From contig CACEHR010000002.1 in assembly GCA_902559395.1 (NCBI GenBank), positions 62,001 to 126,000 on the forward strand: 64,000 bases of DNA. Direction: 5' to 3'. Source of the stretch: an uncultured Pelagibacteraceae bacterium (GTDB taxonomy: Bacteria; Pseudomonadota; Alphaproteobacteria; Pelagibacterales; Pelagibacteraceae). Positions 16,829 to 26,511 of the stretch are shown one piece after another. Position numbers and translations under genes: made by a program. Every line of letters begins with the position of its first letter. Position 1 is the stretch's first letter. The notes under the pieces were generated by a model. It was given only the letters and a program-made list of their open reading frames with translations. It was not told where the DNA came from and did not search any database.

Positions 16829-17694
16829 TGAAAATAGGCTTTATTGGAACAGGTCTTATGGGCCTGCCAATGGCTAAAAATTTATTAAAATCAGGTTTTA
16901 AACTAAAAGCATTCAATCGTTCAATTAATAAAGCAGAACCTTTGAAAGAGTTTGGTGCTGAAATATCAAAAACATTAGGCGAAGTTGTTAAAGATAACGA
17001 CTTTATTATTACAATGTTGACAGATGATGGAGCTGTTGATGCAATAATGAATAATTCAGATTTTTTAGAAAATTTAAAGTCTGGATCAACTGTTATTGAT
17101 ATGAGTTCAGTTAAACCAACCACTGCAACAAAATATGGAAACAGCCTTAAATCAAAAAATATAAATTATTTAGATGCACCAGTATCAGGAGGAACAATTG
17201 GAGCTGAAGAAGCCTCTTTAGCCATAATGGTTGGTGGAGAACAAAGTATTTTTGATAACTCTATAAATATTTTAAAAGCAATGGGAAATCCAACTTTAGT
17301 TGGACCAATTGGCAGTGGACAAGTTTCAAAGTTAGCAAATCAAATTGTAGTAGGAGTTACAATAGGAGCGGTTGCAGAGGCGATAACCTTATGTGAAAAA
17401 GCAGGTGCTGATCCAGTAAAACTAATTAAAGCTCTTTCTGGAGGTTGGGCAGATAGTAAAATTTTACAAACTCATGGAAAAAGAATGATAGATAAAGATT
17501 TTAGTCCAAAAGGTAAAACTTCTACTCATTTAAAAGATATGAATAATATTTTAGAGTGTGCAAATTCATATAATACACATTTACCTATTTCAAATTTAGT
17601 GAAAGAAATGTATAAGACCCTTGTCGATAATGGTCATGGAAACACTGATCATAGTTCACTTTATAATGAAATCGAAAGGATAAATAAAAAATGA
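16825..17694 (+). CDS. 2-hydroxy-3-oxopropionate reductase / 3-hydroxyisobutyrate dehydrogenase family
   Basis: A 289-residue NAD(P)H enzyme with the nucleotide motif GFIGTGLMG, the substrate loop DAPVSGGTIGAEEA, and catalytic-lysine region GQVSKLANQ. Closest in pattern to tartronate semialdehyde reductase (GarR/GlxR), which completes glucarate/galactarate or glyoxylate use. ATG at 16825 overlaps the dctM stop; a second ATG at 16828 is also possible. It overlaps the SDR gene by 4 bp. Confidence 0.85.
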   Translation: MMKIGFIGTGLMGLPMAKNLLKSGFKLKAFNRSINKAEPLKEFGAEISKTLGEVVKDNDFIITMLTDDGAVDAIMNNSDFLENLKSGSTVIDMSSVKPTTATKYGNSLKSKNINYLDAPVSGGTIGAEEASLAIMVGGEQSIFDNSINILKAMGNPTLVGPIGSGQVSKLANQIVVGVTIGAVAEAITLCEKAGADPVKLIKALSGGWADSKILQTHGKRMIDKDFSPKGKTSTHLKDMNNILECANSYNTHLPISNLVKEMYKTLVDNGHGNTDHSSLYNEIERINKK

Positions 17695-18434
17695 GTGGAA
17701 GATTAGAAGGTAAAAAAATTCTTGTAACAGCAGCAGGCCAAGGTATTGGAAAAGCTACAGCAATTGCTTTTCAAAAAGAAGGTGCTCATGTCATTGCAAC
17801 TGATTTAAATGATAAAACTTTAGCTGATTTAAATAAAGAATATCCTGAGATAAAAGTGCAAAAGTTAGACTCGACTGACAACAATGCAATTTTAGAATTT
17901 AGTAAAACTTTAGATAAAGTTGATGTTTTATTTAATGCTGTTGGATTTGTTCATCATGGAACAATATTAGAATGTGATGAAAAAGATTGGGATTTTTCTT
18001 CTAATGTAAACGTAAAGTCAATGTACTTTATGTGCAAAGCTATTTTACCTTTAATGATTAAACAAAAAGGCGGAAGTATTATTAATATATCTTCATGTGC
18101 ATCTAGCTTTAAAGGTTTTCCAAATAGATTTGTTTACGGAACAACAAAGGGTGCGGTTATTGGTTTAACAAAAGCGATTGCAGCAGATTTCGTCAAACAA
18201 AATATTAGATGTAATTCAATTGCGCCAGGTACAGTTTATTCACCCTCTTGGCAAGATAGGGTAAATCAAAGCCCAGATCCTGTTCAAGCAAAAAAAGATT
18301 TTATAGCAAGACAACCTATGGGAAGACTAGGTACGGCAGAAGAAATAGCAGCTGTGGCTGTTTATTTAGCTAGCGATGATTCAACATTTACAACAGGAAG
18401 TACAATTCATGTCGATGGTGGAATTTCAATATAA
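17691..18434 (+). CDS. SDR dehydrogenase, 2-keto-3-deoxy-L-fuconate dehydrogenase/BDH2-like
   Basis: A 247-residue short-chain dehydrogenase. The cofactor motif TAAGQGIG is at 13-20, catalytic Ser is probably S135, Y149 and K153 follow, and LDVLFN/GFVHHGT-like sequence (VDVLFNAVGFVHHG) is specific to the BDH2/2-keto-3-deoxy-L-fuconate dehydrogenase branch. It would oxidise a 2-keto-3-deoxy acid before hydrolysis by the FAH enzyme encoded next (21-bp gap). Biochemical substrate is inferred from family and context. Confidence 0.85.
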   Translation: MSGRLEGKKILVTAAGQGIGKATAIAFQKEGAHVIATDLNDKTLADLNKEYPEIKVQKLDSTDNNAILEFSKTLDKVDVLFNAVGFVHHGTILECDEKDWDFSSNVNVKSMYFMCKAILPLMIKQKGGSIINISSCASSFKGFPNRFVYGTTKGAVIGLTKAIAADFVKQNIRCNSIAPGTVYSPSWQDRVNQSPDPVQAKKDFIARQPMGRLGTAEEIAAVAVYLASDDSTFTTGSTIHVDGGISI

Positions 18435-18455
18435 TTAAACAACAAAAGGATAAAT

Positions 18456-19298
18456 ATGAGATTATTAAGAGTAGGACAAAAAGGAAGCGAAAAGCCAGCT
18501 GTTTTAGATAAAGATGGCAAAATCAGAGATATAAGTTCTCATGTTAAAGATTTAAATCCCGATCATTTAAATTTTGAAACTATTTCTAAATTACAAAGTG
18601 CTGATTTAACTTCTTTACCAGAATTATCAGCAAGTGATCGTATTGGATCTTGTATTACTAAGCCAGGAAAGTTTGTTGCAATTGGATTAAATTATTCCGA
18701 TCATGCTGCTGAAACTGGAGCTGATGTTCCTTCTGAACCAATAGTTTTTATGAAAGCTACTAGTTGTATAGTTGGACCTAATGATGACGTTGAAATAGTT
18801 TCTGGATCTAAAAAATTAGACTGGGAAGTTGAACTTGGGATTATTATAGGAAAAGAAACAAAACATATTTCTGAAAGCCAAGCTCAAGATCATATATTAG
18901 GTTATTGTTTGGTTAATGATGTGAGTGAAAGGGAATGGCAAATTGAAAAAATGGGTCAATGGGTTAAAGGAAAATCCCACGATACCTATGGACCAATCGG
19001 ACCTTACTTTGTTACTAAAGATGAGATTGCAGACGTTAACAACTTAAATATGAGTTTAGATGTTAATGGAAAAAGAATGCAAACAGGTAATACAAGTACA
19101 ATGATATTTAACGTTGATGTTATTGTTTCTTATTTAAGTAAATATATGTCTCTTCAAGCAGGTGATATAATTACAACTGGAACACCTCCAGGAGTCGGTA
19201 TGGGAATGAAACCTCAACAGTTTTTAAAAGCAGGTGATACAATGAAATTATCAATAGAAAACCTAGGAGAGCAAAACTCGAAGGTAGTTGCTTTATAA
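18456..19298 (+). CDS. Fumarylacetoacetate hydrolase family protein (diketo-deoxy acid hydrolase type)
   Basis: A 280-residue FAH-domain enzyme. The metal ligands E124, E126 (LDWEVELG) and D155 (VNDVSERE) are conserved, as are the catalytic-lid region NYSDHAAETG and the TGTPPGVGMG stretch. The family includes 2,4-diketo-3-deoxy-L-fuconate hydrolase, which splits its substrate to pyruvate and lactate. Adjacency to the matching SDR makes that role likely. An AAAGGA ribosome site precedes the ATG. Confidence 0.85.
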   Translation: MRLLRVGQKGSEKPAVLDKDGKIRDISSHVKDLNPDHLNFETISKLQSADLTSLPELSASDRIGSCITKPGKFVAIGLNYSDHAAETGADVPSEPIVFMKATSCIVGPNDDVEIVSGSKKLDWEVELGIIIGKETKHISESQAQDHILGYCLVNDVSEREWQIEKMGQWVKGKSHDTYGPIGPYFVTKDEIADVNNLNMSLDVNGKRMQTGNTSTMIFNVDVIVSYLSKYMSLQAGDIITTGTPPGVGMGMKPQQFLKAGDTMKLSIENLGEQNSKVVAL

Positions 19299-19304
19299 TT
19301 AATT

Positions 19305-20477
19305 GTGAAAATAACTTCTATTAAAAGTCATGTACTTAGATATGGGTTAGAAAAAGAACTTGGTTATTCACAACAATATTACAAACATCGTACAGCCCAT
19401 CTAGTTGAAGTCCAAACAGACGAAGGAATAACGGGTTGGGGTGAATGTTTTGGTCCTGGAAATATAGCTTTAGCCAACAAATTTATTGTTGAAAAAGTTA
19501 TACAGCCATTGGTAACTGGTGAAGACCCTTTAAATAAAGAATATATATGGCAAAAAGTATACAATCTTTTAAGAGATAGTGGTCAAAAGGGCATGCCCAT
19601 TCAAGCATTATCAGGGGTAGATATTGCTTTATGGGATATTCTTGGAAAGAAAACAAACTCTCCTCTTTATCAACTTGTTGGTGGTAAATGTAATAATGAC
19701 GTTCCTGTTTATGGATATGGAATGATGTTACAAAAAAAATCAGTTGATGAATTGATTGCCTTGTTCAAAGAAGAGTCTAAGCAAATAAAATCAAAAAATT
19801 TTAAAGCCATGAAAATGAAAGTTGGATTAGGCCCAAAAGAAGATTTAAAGTTGGTTCAAGCTGTAAGAGACTCTGTTGGAAAAAATTTTAAATTGATGGT
19901 TGATGCTAATCACGCTTATAATTTGAAAGATGCTCTTTATGTTGGAAAAGGTTTAGATGAACTAGATATTTATTGGTTTGAAGAACCTGTTGCTCCTGAA
20001 GATTATGAGGGTTACAGAGAATTAAAACAAAAAATATCTACTAGCATTGCAGGAGGAGAAGCTGAATTTACTAAATATGGCTGGAATAAATTAATATCAA
20101 ATAAATGTATTGATATAGCTCAACCAGAGGTTTGTGGACTTGGCGGAATTACGGAGTATTTAAAAGTTGCAGCATTAGCACAAGCAAATTTTATACCAGT
20201 AATTAATCATGTATGGGGCTCTGCAGTTAGTATTGCAGTTAATCTTCATTTGTTGACAGCTCAACCTGATATGCCAGGCGGACTATTTCCATCTAAATCT
20301 ATGCTTGAGTTTGATACAACAGAGAAAAATATTTTTATCACAGATTTGCCAAAGGAAGAATTTTCAATTTTAGACCAAGTTAAAAATAATAACGGTTATG
20401 CATCAGTAACAGATAATATAGGTATTGGTATAAATCCAAATGAAGATTTTATCAAAGAGTATGAAGTAAATGAATAA
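19305..20477 (+). CDS. Enolase-superfamily dehydratase/racemase (mandelate racemase subgroup)
   Basis: A 390-residue sugar-acid dehydratase candidate with a GTG start. The KxK motif (K170, K172), metal ligands D200, E226 and E252, and H302 match mandelate racemase in spacing (26, 26 and 102 residues from D200). The residue normally paired with the His base is Glu (E275 in AQPEVCGLGG) rather than Asp, which is unusual. Overlaps the SMP-30 gene by 8 bp. Probably an acid-sugar dehydratase feeding the SDR/FAH steps, but exact substrate (fuconate, galactonate, arabinonate) is not readable. Confidence 0.83.
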   Translation: MKITSIKSHVLRYGLEKELGYSQQYYKHRTAHLVEVQTDEGITGWGECFGPGNIALANKFIVEKVIQPLVTGEDPLNKEYIWQKVYNLLRDSGQKGMPIQALSGVDIALWDILGKKTNSPLYQLVGGKCNNDVPVYGYGMMLQKKSVDELIALFKEESKQIKSKNFKAMKMKVGLGPKEDLKLVQAVRDSVGKNFKLMVDANHAYNLKDALYVGKGLDELDIYWFEEPVAPEDYEGYRELKQKISTSIAGGEAEFTKYGWNKLISNKCIDIAQPEVCGLGGITEYLKVAALAQANFIPVINHVWGSAVSIAVNLHLLTAQPDMPGGLFPSKSMLEFDTTEKNIFITDLPKEEFSILDQVKNNNGYASVTDNIGIGINPNEDFIKEYEVNE

Positions 20478-21381
20478 AATAAAAACATCAGAACCAAAAC
20501 CTCTTTGGAAATTAAGATGTACTTTAGGTGAAGGAACGTTATGGGTTAGTGAACATAACTCAATTTATTTTGTAGATATTAAAAAAAAGAAAATTTGCTC
20601 TTACAATATTAAAAATAAAAAAAAGAAAATCTTTAAAGTAAATAAAGAAATTGGTTTTATCGCTCATATCAAAGATTATATTTTTATTTTAGGTCTCCAG
20701 GGAGAATTAAGAATTCAAAATTTAAAATCAAAAAAAATTTTAAAATCAATAAAGATAGAACCAAACTTGAAACTAAATAGAATTAATGATGGTAAAACAG
20801 ATCCTGCTGGAAATCTTTGGTTTGGCACCATGGACAACTTGGAAAGAAAAATTGAAAAAGGTTCTTTATATAAATTAGATAAAAATTTTAAATTAATAAA
20901 AGTTGATAAAAATTATAGAATTACTAATGGACCAGCATTTATTGATCAGTATAATTTTTATCATACGGATAGTCCAAAAAAAACTATCTATAAAATTAAA
21001 ATAAATAAAAATAATAAAATAATTAGCAAAAAAATATTTAAAAAATTATCCCCCGAAGATGGTTCACCAGATGGAATGACCTTAGATAAAAATAAAAATT
21101 TATGGGTAGCTCATTTCCATGGCGCTTGTATTTCTGTTTTTAATAAAAAAGCAAAATTAATTCACAGAATTCAGTTTCCTGCAAAAAATATAACTAATTG
21201 TGCATTTGGAGGTAAAAATACTAAAGAACTTTATGTTTCAACAGCTACAAAAGGGATGAGCAAAGCAGATCTGCGAAAATTTAGATATTCAGGATTCTTT
21301 TTTAGTGTAAAAACAAATGCTAGAGGAGTTTTACAAAAAAAATTTATTATAAGTAATGAAGAAAAGAGATCTTTACTATGA
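20470..21381 (+). CDS. SMP-30/gluconolactonase-family lactonase
   Basis: A 303-residue beta-propeller protein. The N-terminal EGTLWV, the metal-ligand segments RINDGKTDPAGNLWFGT, NGPAF and SPDGMTLDKNKNLWVA follow regucalcin/gluconolactonase. Divalent-metal lactonase hydrolysing sugar lactones to acids, the step before dehydration. Unusually lysine-rich, reflecting AT-rich codons. Its 3' end overlaps ppc by 26 bp. Confidence 0.85.
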   Translation: MNKIKTSEPKPLWKLRCTLGEGTLWVSEHNSIYFVDIKKKKICSYNIKNKKKKIFKVNKEIGFIAHIKDYIFILGLQGELRIQNLKSKKILKSIKIEPNLKLNRINDGKTDPAGNLWFGTMDNLERKIEKGSLYKLDKNFKLIKVDKNYRITNGPAFIDQYNFYHTDSPKKTIYKIKINKNNKIISKKIFKKLSPEDGSPDGMTLDKNKNLWVAHFHGACISVFNKKAKLIHRIQFPAKNITNCAFGGKNTKELYVSTATKGMSKADLRKFRYSGFFFSVKTNARGVLQKKFIISNEEKRSLL

Positions 21382-24046
21382 GCGAATACCAACAAAGCTT
21401 TTAAGAGAAGATATTAGATTATTAGGAACTTTTCTTGGAAGAGTAATTAAAGATCAGGAAGGTTCAGTTTTTTTTGAAATTGTTGAAAAATTTAGATTAT
21501 TATCAAAAAATACTTTATCACACAAAAATAAAAGTAGAATTTTTTCAAAAATTTCGAAAGAAGTAAAAAAACTTTCTCCTAAAAATACGTTTAAATTAAC
21601 AAGAGCATTTTCACATATTTTAAATTTAATGAACTTAGCTGAGTCATTAGATGCATCTAGAAAATTAAATGAATTTGAAAATCCATATTTTAAAAATAAA
21701 AGTCAAAATCTTTTCATTGAAGATATAATTGAAAGTTTATTTAAAAATAAAAAAATTCCGGATAAAAAAATTTACGAACAAGCTACAAAACTTGATATAG
21801 GTATTGTACTTACCGCTCATCCTACTGAAGTAAAAAGGAGAACTTTAATCCAAAAATATGCCAATTTAATCGAAATTATGGAGCAAAGACATCTCTATAA
21901 AAAATATCCATCAAAGATAATTGAATTAGATAGAAAGCTTTACTCGGAAATTGCAATAATATGGAAAACAGATGAATTAAAAAGGACTAAACCATCTCCA
22001 TTAGATGAAGCAAGGTGGGGTTTAGCCGTTATCGAGGATAGTCTATGGGATACCATTCCCAAAGTTTACAAAAGATTAAATGATATATTTAGAAAAAACT
22101 TAAAGAAAGATTTGCCACGTGATTTTAATCCAATTCAATTTGGATCATGGATGGGGGGAGACAGAGATGGAAATCCCAATGTAACAGCTGAAGTTACAAA
22201 GAAAGTAATATTATTTTCCAGATGGCAAGCTGCAAAATTGTATGAGAAAGAACTTACCAAATTGATTCAAGATTTATCTATGGAAGAATGTTCGACAAAA
22301 ATAAAAAAAGCAACAGGAAACAGTTACGAACCTTATAGAGTTTATTTAAGACCGATTAGGGACAAGGTAAGACTAACCCATCAAATAATTGAAAATCATT
22401 TAAATAACAATGCAGATTTAGATGAAAAAAAATTAATTCAAAATAAAAATGAAATAACTCTTCCATTAAGAGAAGTAAGAAAATCATTAAAAGCAAATAG
22501 AGGAGAGTATATTGCAAACGCAGACCTATTGGATTTAATGAGAAGAGTGAGATGCTTTGGAATTAATTTAGCAAGATTAGATATAAGACAAGAGGCAGAT
22601 AGACATGAAAAACTTTTAAACGAAATTTTTAAAAAGAAAAAAAATATAAAATATTCTTTTTTAACTGAAACTGAAAAAGTAAAATTATTAAATAAATCTA
22701 TAAAAGAAAAAAAATTTTTTGTAGATAAAATAAAAATAAAAGATAAAGAAAATAAAGAAGTTTGGAACACTTTCAAAGAGATAGCGAAAACACCAATTGA
22801 GTGCCTAGGTGCATATGTAATATCAATGACCTCAACAGCATCTGATATTTTATCTGTTTATTTTTTACAAATGCAGGCACAAAACAAAAATTTATTAAGA
22901 GTTGTGCCACTTTTTGAAACTTTGGATGATTTAAAAAATGCTAATGGTGTAATGACAAATTTATTCAAACTTTCATGGTATAGAAAAATGATTGATTCAA
23001 AGCAGGAAGTAATGATTGGATATTCTGATTCCAGTAAAGATGCTGGAAAATTATCTGCGAGTTGGCATCAATATAAACTTCAAGAGGAGCTTAGAAGTTT
23101 AGCTAAAAAATATAAAATAGATCTTGTTTTCTTCCATGGTAGAGGCGGATCTCCAGGAAGAGGTGGTGGACCTATTCAGGCTACTTTAAAATCACAACCT
23201 TCAGGAACAGTTAATGGTAAAATAAGAATTACTGATCAAGGGGAGGTAATTCAACAAAAGTATGGATACAAACCATTAGCTGAATATAACCTCTGTAGCT
23301 ATATCGGCTCAGTAATGGATGCGTCTTTAAATCCACCGCCAAGATCAAAATCAAATTGGCGTGATTTAATTCAAAAAATGTCAGAAATTTCAACATCCTC
23401 ATATAGAAAATACTTAAATCAAAGTGAGGATTTTATTCGTTACTTCAAAACCGTTACACCTCATAAATCACTTGGAAAACTTGCGATCGGTTCAAGACCA
23501 ACCAAAAGAAAGAATGTTGATAACATCCAAAGTTTAAGAGCAATCCCCTGGGTTTTTGCATGGACACAAATTAGATTAATGTTACCTGCTTGGCTTGGGA
23601 CAACTGAGGCGTTGAGATATGGTTCAATCAAAAAGTTCAAAAGAACGATGACTGACATGGAGAAAAATTGGCCTTACTTTGTATCAACTATGGATATTTT
23701 GGATATGGTAATTTCTAAAGTAGATCCAGAAATATCAGTTATTTATGAAAATAATTTAGCTGATGCCTCATTAAAGAGAATTGGTAAAAAATTAAGATTT
23801 CAATTTGAGGCATTGGTCAAATTGCATAATAAAATTACCCCTAAAGAAGTGGTAAAAGAGAGAAAAGAATTTAGAAAGTCTTTATTTATAAGAAACAATT
23901 ATACTGAGATGTTAAATATACTGCAGGCAAATGTAATGAATAAATTAACAAATAAGAAATATAAAAATTTAGATAAAAAATTTCTTGAAGATGCCTTAAT
24001 GACATCGATAGCAGGTATTTCTGCAGCAATGAAAAATACAGGATAA
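21356..24046 (+). CDS. ppc: Phosphoenolpyruvate carboxylase
   Basis: An 896-residue anaplerotic enzyme that makes oxaloacetate from PEP and bicarbonate. The catalytic His is in VLTAHPTEVKRRTL. Other visible motifs are GSWMGGDRDGNPNVT, MIGYSDSSKDAG, the active-site FHGRGGSPGRGGGP loop and the conserved C-terminal NTG. ATG 21356 is used; it lies in the end of the SMP-30 gene (26-bp overlap) and has no clear ribosome site, so coupling is likely. Confidence 0.95.
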   Translation: MKKRDLYYERIPTKLLREDIRLLGTFLGRVIKDQEGSVFFEIVEKFRLLSKNTLSHKNKSRIFSKISKEVKKLSPKNTFKLTRAFSHILNLMNLAESLDASRKLNEFENPYFKNKSQNLFIEDIIESLFKNKKIPDKKIYEQATKLDIGIVLTAHPTEVKRRTLIQKYANLIEIMEQRHLYKKYPSKIIELDRKLYSEIAIIWKTDELKRTKPSPLDEARWGLAVIEDSLWDTIPKVYKRLNDIFRKNLKKDLPRDFNPIQFGSWMGGDRDGNPNVTAEVTKKVILFSRWQAAKLYEKELTKLIQDLSMEECSTKIKKATGNSYEPYRVYLRPIRDKVRLTHQIIENHLNNNADLDEKKLIQNKNEITLPLREVRKSLKANRGEYIANADLLDLMRRVRCFGINLARLDIRQEADRHEKLLNEIFKKKKNIKYSFLTETEKVKLLNKSIKEKKFFVDKIKIKDKENKEVWNTFKEIAKTPIECLGAYVISMTSTASDILSVYFLQMQAQNKNLLRVVPLFETLDDLKNANGVMTNLFKLSWYRKMIDSKQEVMIGYSDSSKDAGKLSASWHQYKLQEELRSLAKKYKIDLVFFHGRGGSPGRGGGPIQATLKSQPSGTVNGKIRITDQGEVIQQKYGYKPLAEYNLCSYIGSVMDASLNPPPRSKSNWRDLIQKMSEISTSSYRKYLNQSEDFIRYFKTVTPHKSLGKLAIGSRPTKRKNVDNIQSLRAIPWVFAWTQIRLMLPAWLGTTEALRYGSIKKFKRTMTDMEKNWPYFVSTMDILDMVISKVDPEISVIYENNLADASLKRIGKKLRFQFEALVKLHNKITPKEVVKERKEFRKSLFIRNNYTEMLNILQANVMNKLTNKKYKNLDKKFLEDALMTSIAGISAAMKNTG

Positions 24047-24754
24047 ATGTTTGAATACTTAATTGCTTTTGGAGCAGGACTTATAAGTTTTTTGTCTCCA
24101 TGTGTTCTACCTCTAATTCCTGGATATATTTCTTATATCTCTGGTCAATCTTTACAAGAAATTTTAAACCAAAAAAAAATCAACTTTTTTCCATTAATTT
24201 TATTTTGTTTAGGGTTCTCAACTGTTTTTGTTATTTTAGGCGCATCAGCATCATTTTTAGGACAGGCACTATTACAAAATTCAGAAGTGTTAAGAATTTC
24301 AGCTGGAATAGTTATTATAATTTTTTCTCTTCAATTAATTGGAATAATCAATATTCCATATTTAAATTTTGAAAAAAGATTTGATGCAAAAGAATCAAGA
24401 AATATTCTATTTCCGTATGTAATTGGTGTAGCTTTTGGTTTTGGTTGGACACCATGTATTGGTCCAATTTTAGGTTCAATTTTAGCTTTAGCATCTATTG
24501 AAGAAACTTTATCAAGAGCTGTGATACTATTAATTTCTTATTCATTAGGTCTCGCTATTCCATTTGTTTTATCTGGATACTTAATTCAAAGATTTTTATT
24601 ATTTTCTAAAAATTTTAAGAAAAATATTAGTTTAATATCAAAAATTGGTGGAATAACTCTATTAGTTACAGGTCTTTTAATTTTAACTAATCAATTACAA
24701 GCAATAGGATTTTATATAATTGAAATCTTTCCTTTTATGCAAAAATTCGGATAA
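24047..24754 (+). CDS. ccdA: Cytochrome c biogenesis protein CcdA
   Basis: A 235-residue, six-helix membrane protein that carries reducing equivalents across the membrane for c-type cytochrome maturation. The redox cysteines lie in FLSPCVLPLIPGY and FGWTPCIGPILGS. Begins directly after the ppc stop (0-bp gap). Confidence 0.93.
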   Translation: MFEYLIAFGAGLISFLSPCVLPLIPGYISYISGQSLQEILNQKKINFFPLILFCLGFSTVFVILGASASFLGQALLQNSEVLRISAGIVIIIFSLQLIGIINIPYLNFEKRFDAKESRNILFPYVIGVAFGFGWTPCIGPILGSILALASIEETLSRAVILLISYSLGLAIPFVLSGYLIQRFLLFSKNFKKNISLISKIGGITLLVTGLLILTNQLQAIGFYIIEIFPFMQKFG

Positions 24755-24763
24755 AAGGTATTA

Positions 24764-25351
24764 ATGAAGATTTATCAAATAGACTCTAGTGCTAGAAAAA
24801 AAGGCTCAACCTCTAGAGCTTTAGCAAAAAAACTTTTAGATAAAATAAAAAAACCAGGAGATGAAGTAATTTATAGAGATTTAGATGATGAAATGCTTTT
24901 TGTAAGTGGGCTTACAGAATCTGGAATGAACATAGATGAAAAAGATCAAACAGAAGAGCATAAAAAAATGTTCAAACTTTCGGACAAACTTGTAAAGGAA
25001 TTGAAAGAAAGCGATGTAATAATAATTTCGGCTCCAATTTACAATTATGGTCCTCCTGCAACTCTTAAAGCTTGGTCAGATTTAGCTGCTAGAATAGGTG
25101 AGACTTTTAGATTTAAACCAAACGGGAGAAGAGAAGGGTTATTAAAAAACAAACACGCTTATTTAGTTATCACTTCTGGAGGAACAAAATTAAATAGCTC
25201 AGAAGATTTTTTAACTCCTTGGCTAAAATTTATTCTTAATTTCTTTGGTATAGAAAAAGTAGATATAATCAGTGCAGATCAAATGGCACTAGATTATGAA
25301 AAATCAATCAAAGAGGCTGAAGCTCAAATAGAAAATTTGTTTAAAGATTAA
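24764..25351 (+). CDS. FMN-dependent NADH:quinone/azo reductase (AzoR-like)
   Basis: A 195-residue flavodoxin-fold enzyme. SSARKKGSTSR at the N-terminus binds FMN phosphate; SAPIYNYGPPATLKAWSD binds the isoalloxazine ring. Likely two-electron quinone reductase protecting against redox stress. AAAAGGT precedes ATG. Its 3' end overlaps the convergent dioxygenase by 11 bp. Confidence 0.83.
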   Translation: MKIYQIDSSARKKGSTSRALAKKLLDKIKKPGDEVIYRDLDDEMLFVSGLTESGMNIDEKDQTEEHKKMFKLSDKLVKELKESDVIIISAPIYNYGPPATLKAWSDLAARIGETFRFKPNGRREGLLKNKHAYLVITSGGTKLNSSEDFLTPWLKFILNFFGIEKVDIISADQMALDYEKSIKEAEAQIENLFKD

Positions 25352-26444
25352 ACTTTCTTTTTAAGTGTCTAAGTTTTCCCTCGGTACTATCATAATCAAT
25401 GTAACAACCTTGTAGAAATCTTTCACCTTCTTTTGTCTCATAAGCTGTTCTTCCATGGAGAAGTCTGTGATTATCCATTATCATTAAGTCTTTTGGCTCG
25501 AGTTTGAATTCAATTCTATATTTATCTGAATTATACATTTCGGATATTTTTTTTCTTGCTTGGTAGTAAAGATCTAATTTTTCTTTTTCTAAAACTGGAA
25601 CATAGTCTAATCTAGGACTAAATCTTACCTGCTTGAAACTCTTATCCTCGTTTAGTTCAATCAAAGGAGAGATAGTTTCTAAAATTACCTCTTTATCTAT
25701 GAATCTAAATCTAACTTTTACTTCAGTTAAAATTTTATAAAATTCTGGGTATTGATTTTTTAAATCTTCAGTAACTGTATAACCGTCTACCAATGTTGAT
25801 AATCCTCCTGAAACTTTACTTTCTATACAATGTAAAATTTGAATACATGGCACAGGATTTCTGTAAGGATTGTCAGTATGAGGCGCTAATGCCAATGAGG
25901 TATAAGCAAGATCGTTTGGATCAGGTTTAGATTTTACATTAAAATATTCACCAAAATTTGTTCTTCGAACACTGCCTATAGAATTCGCAAATTCCACAAT
26001 ATAATTTTTAGATGTTGGAATATTTTTAATTATTACAAAACCATATTTGTAAAACGAAACAAGTAGATCGTGCATCTCTTTACTTTCGTAAAAATTTTCT
26101 TGGTATTCAAAATTTTTAATATTTTTTAAAGAGGAGTCCCATTTTGTTTTTTCAATAGATTTTATTACAATATCTTCTTTTGAAAATTCAGAAGTAATTT
26201 TATCAATTTCTAATTTTGAATTAACACCATCATTAAAATCAATCTCTAAGTATTTTTCATTAAGGTTTACTTTATTTATTGAAATATCATTACTTAAAAA
26301 GGTAGGATCAAAAAGTCTTTGCTGAGTTCCTTTATCTAAATACTCCTCACCATTAACTCTTTCTCGTAACCAGAATGGGTGAATTTCTTTTTTTTCAGAC
26401 CCATTATTAAAATAAACCTTATTTTCAACTAGCTCGATTTTCAT
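25341..26444 (-). CDS. Gamma-butyrobetaine hydroxylase-like 2-oxoglutarate dioxygenase
   Basis: A 367-residue protein. An N-terminal GBBH-like (DUF971) domain with HPFWLRERV is followed by a TauD/TfdA catalytic domain with the iron-binding HTD (LAPHTDNPYRNP) and a distal His in LLHGRTAY. The pair of domains is that of gamma-butyrobetaine and trimethyllysine dioxygenases, enzymes of carnitine metabolism. Another quaternary-amine substrate is possible in marine bacteria. Single-gene unit, convergent with the FMN reductase. Confidence 0.82.
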   Translation of the reverse strand: MKIELVENKVYFNNGSEKKEIHPFWLRERVNGEEYLDKGTQQRLFDPTFLSNDISINKVNLNEKYLEIDFNDGVNSKLEIDKITSEFSKEDIVIKSIEKTKWDSSLKNIKNFEYQENFYESKEMHDLLVSFYKYGFVIIKNIPTSKNYIVEFANSIGSVRRTNFGEYFNVKSKPDPNDLAYTSLALAPHTDNPYRNPVPCIQILHCIESKVSGGLSTLVDGYTVTEDLKNQYPEFYKILTEVKVRFRFIDKEVILETISPLIELNEDKSFKQVRFSPRLDYVPVLEKEKLDLYYQARKKISEMYNSDKYRIEFKLEPKDLMIMDNHRLLHGRTAYETKEGERFLQGCYIDYDSTEGKLRHLKRKFNL

Positions 26445-26511
26445 AATAGTAAGCTAAGGATTATTTAAAATTTAACTTTAATCAACATAAATTAAATAGT
26501 AAGAGTTCATT

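Noticed and set aside
22438-22776. Long minus-strand open frame inside ppc
   Set aside because: It is an antisense shadow of a well-conserved gene, with Phe/Leu/Ser-rich composition from AT-rich codons.
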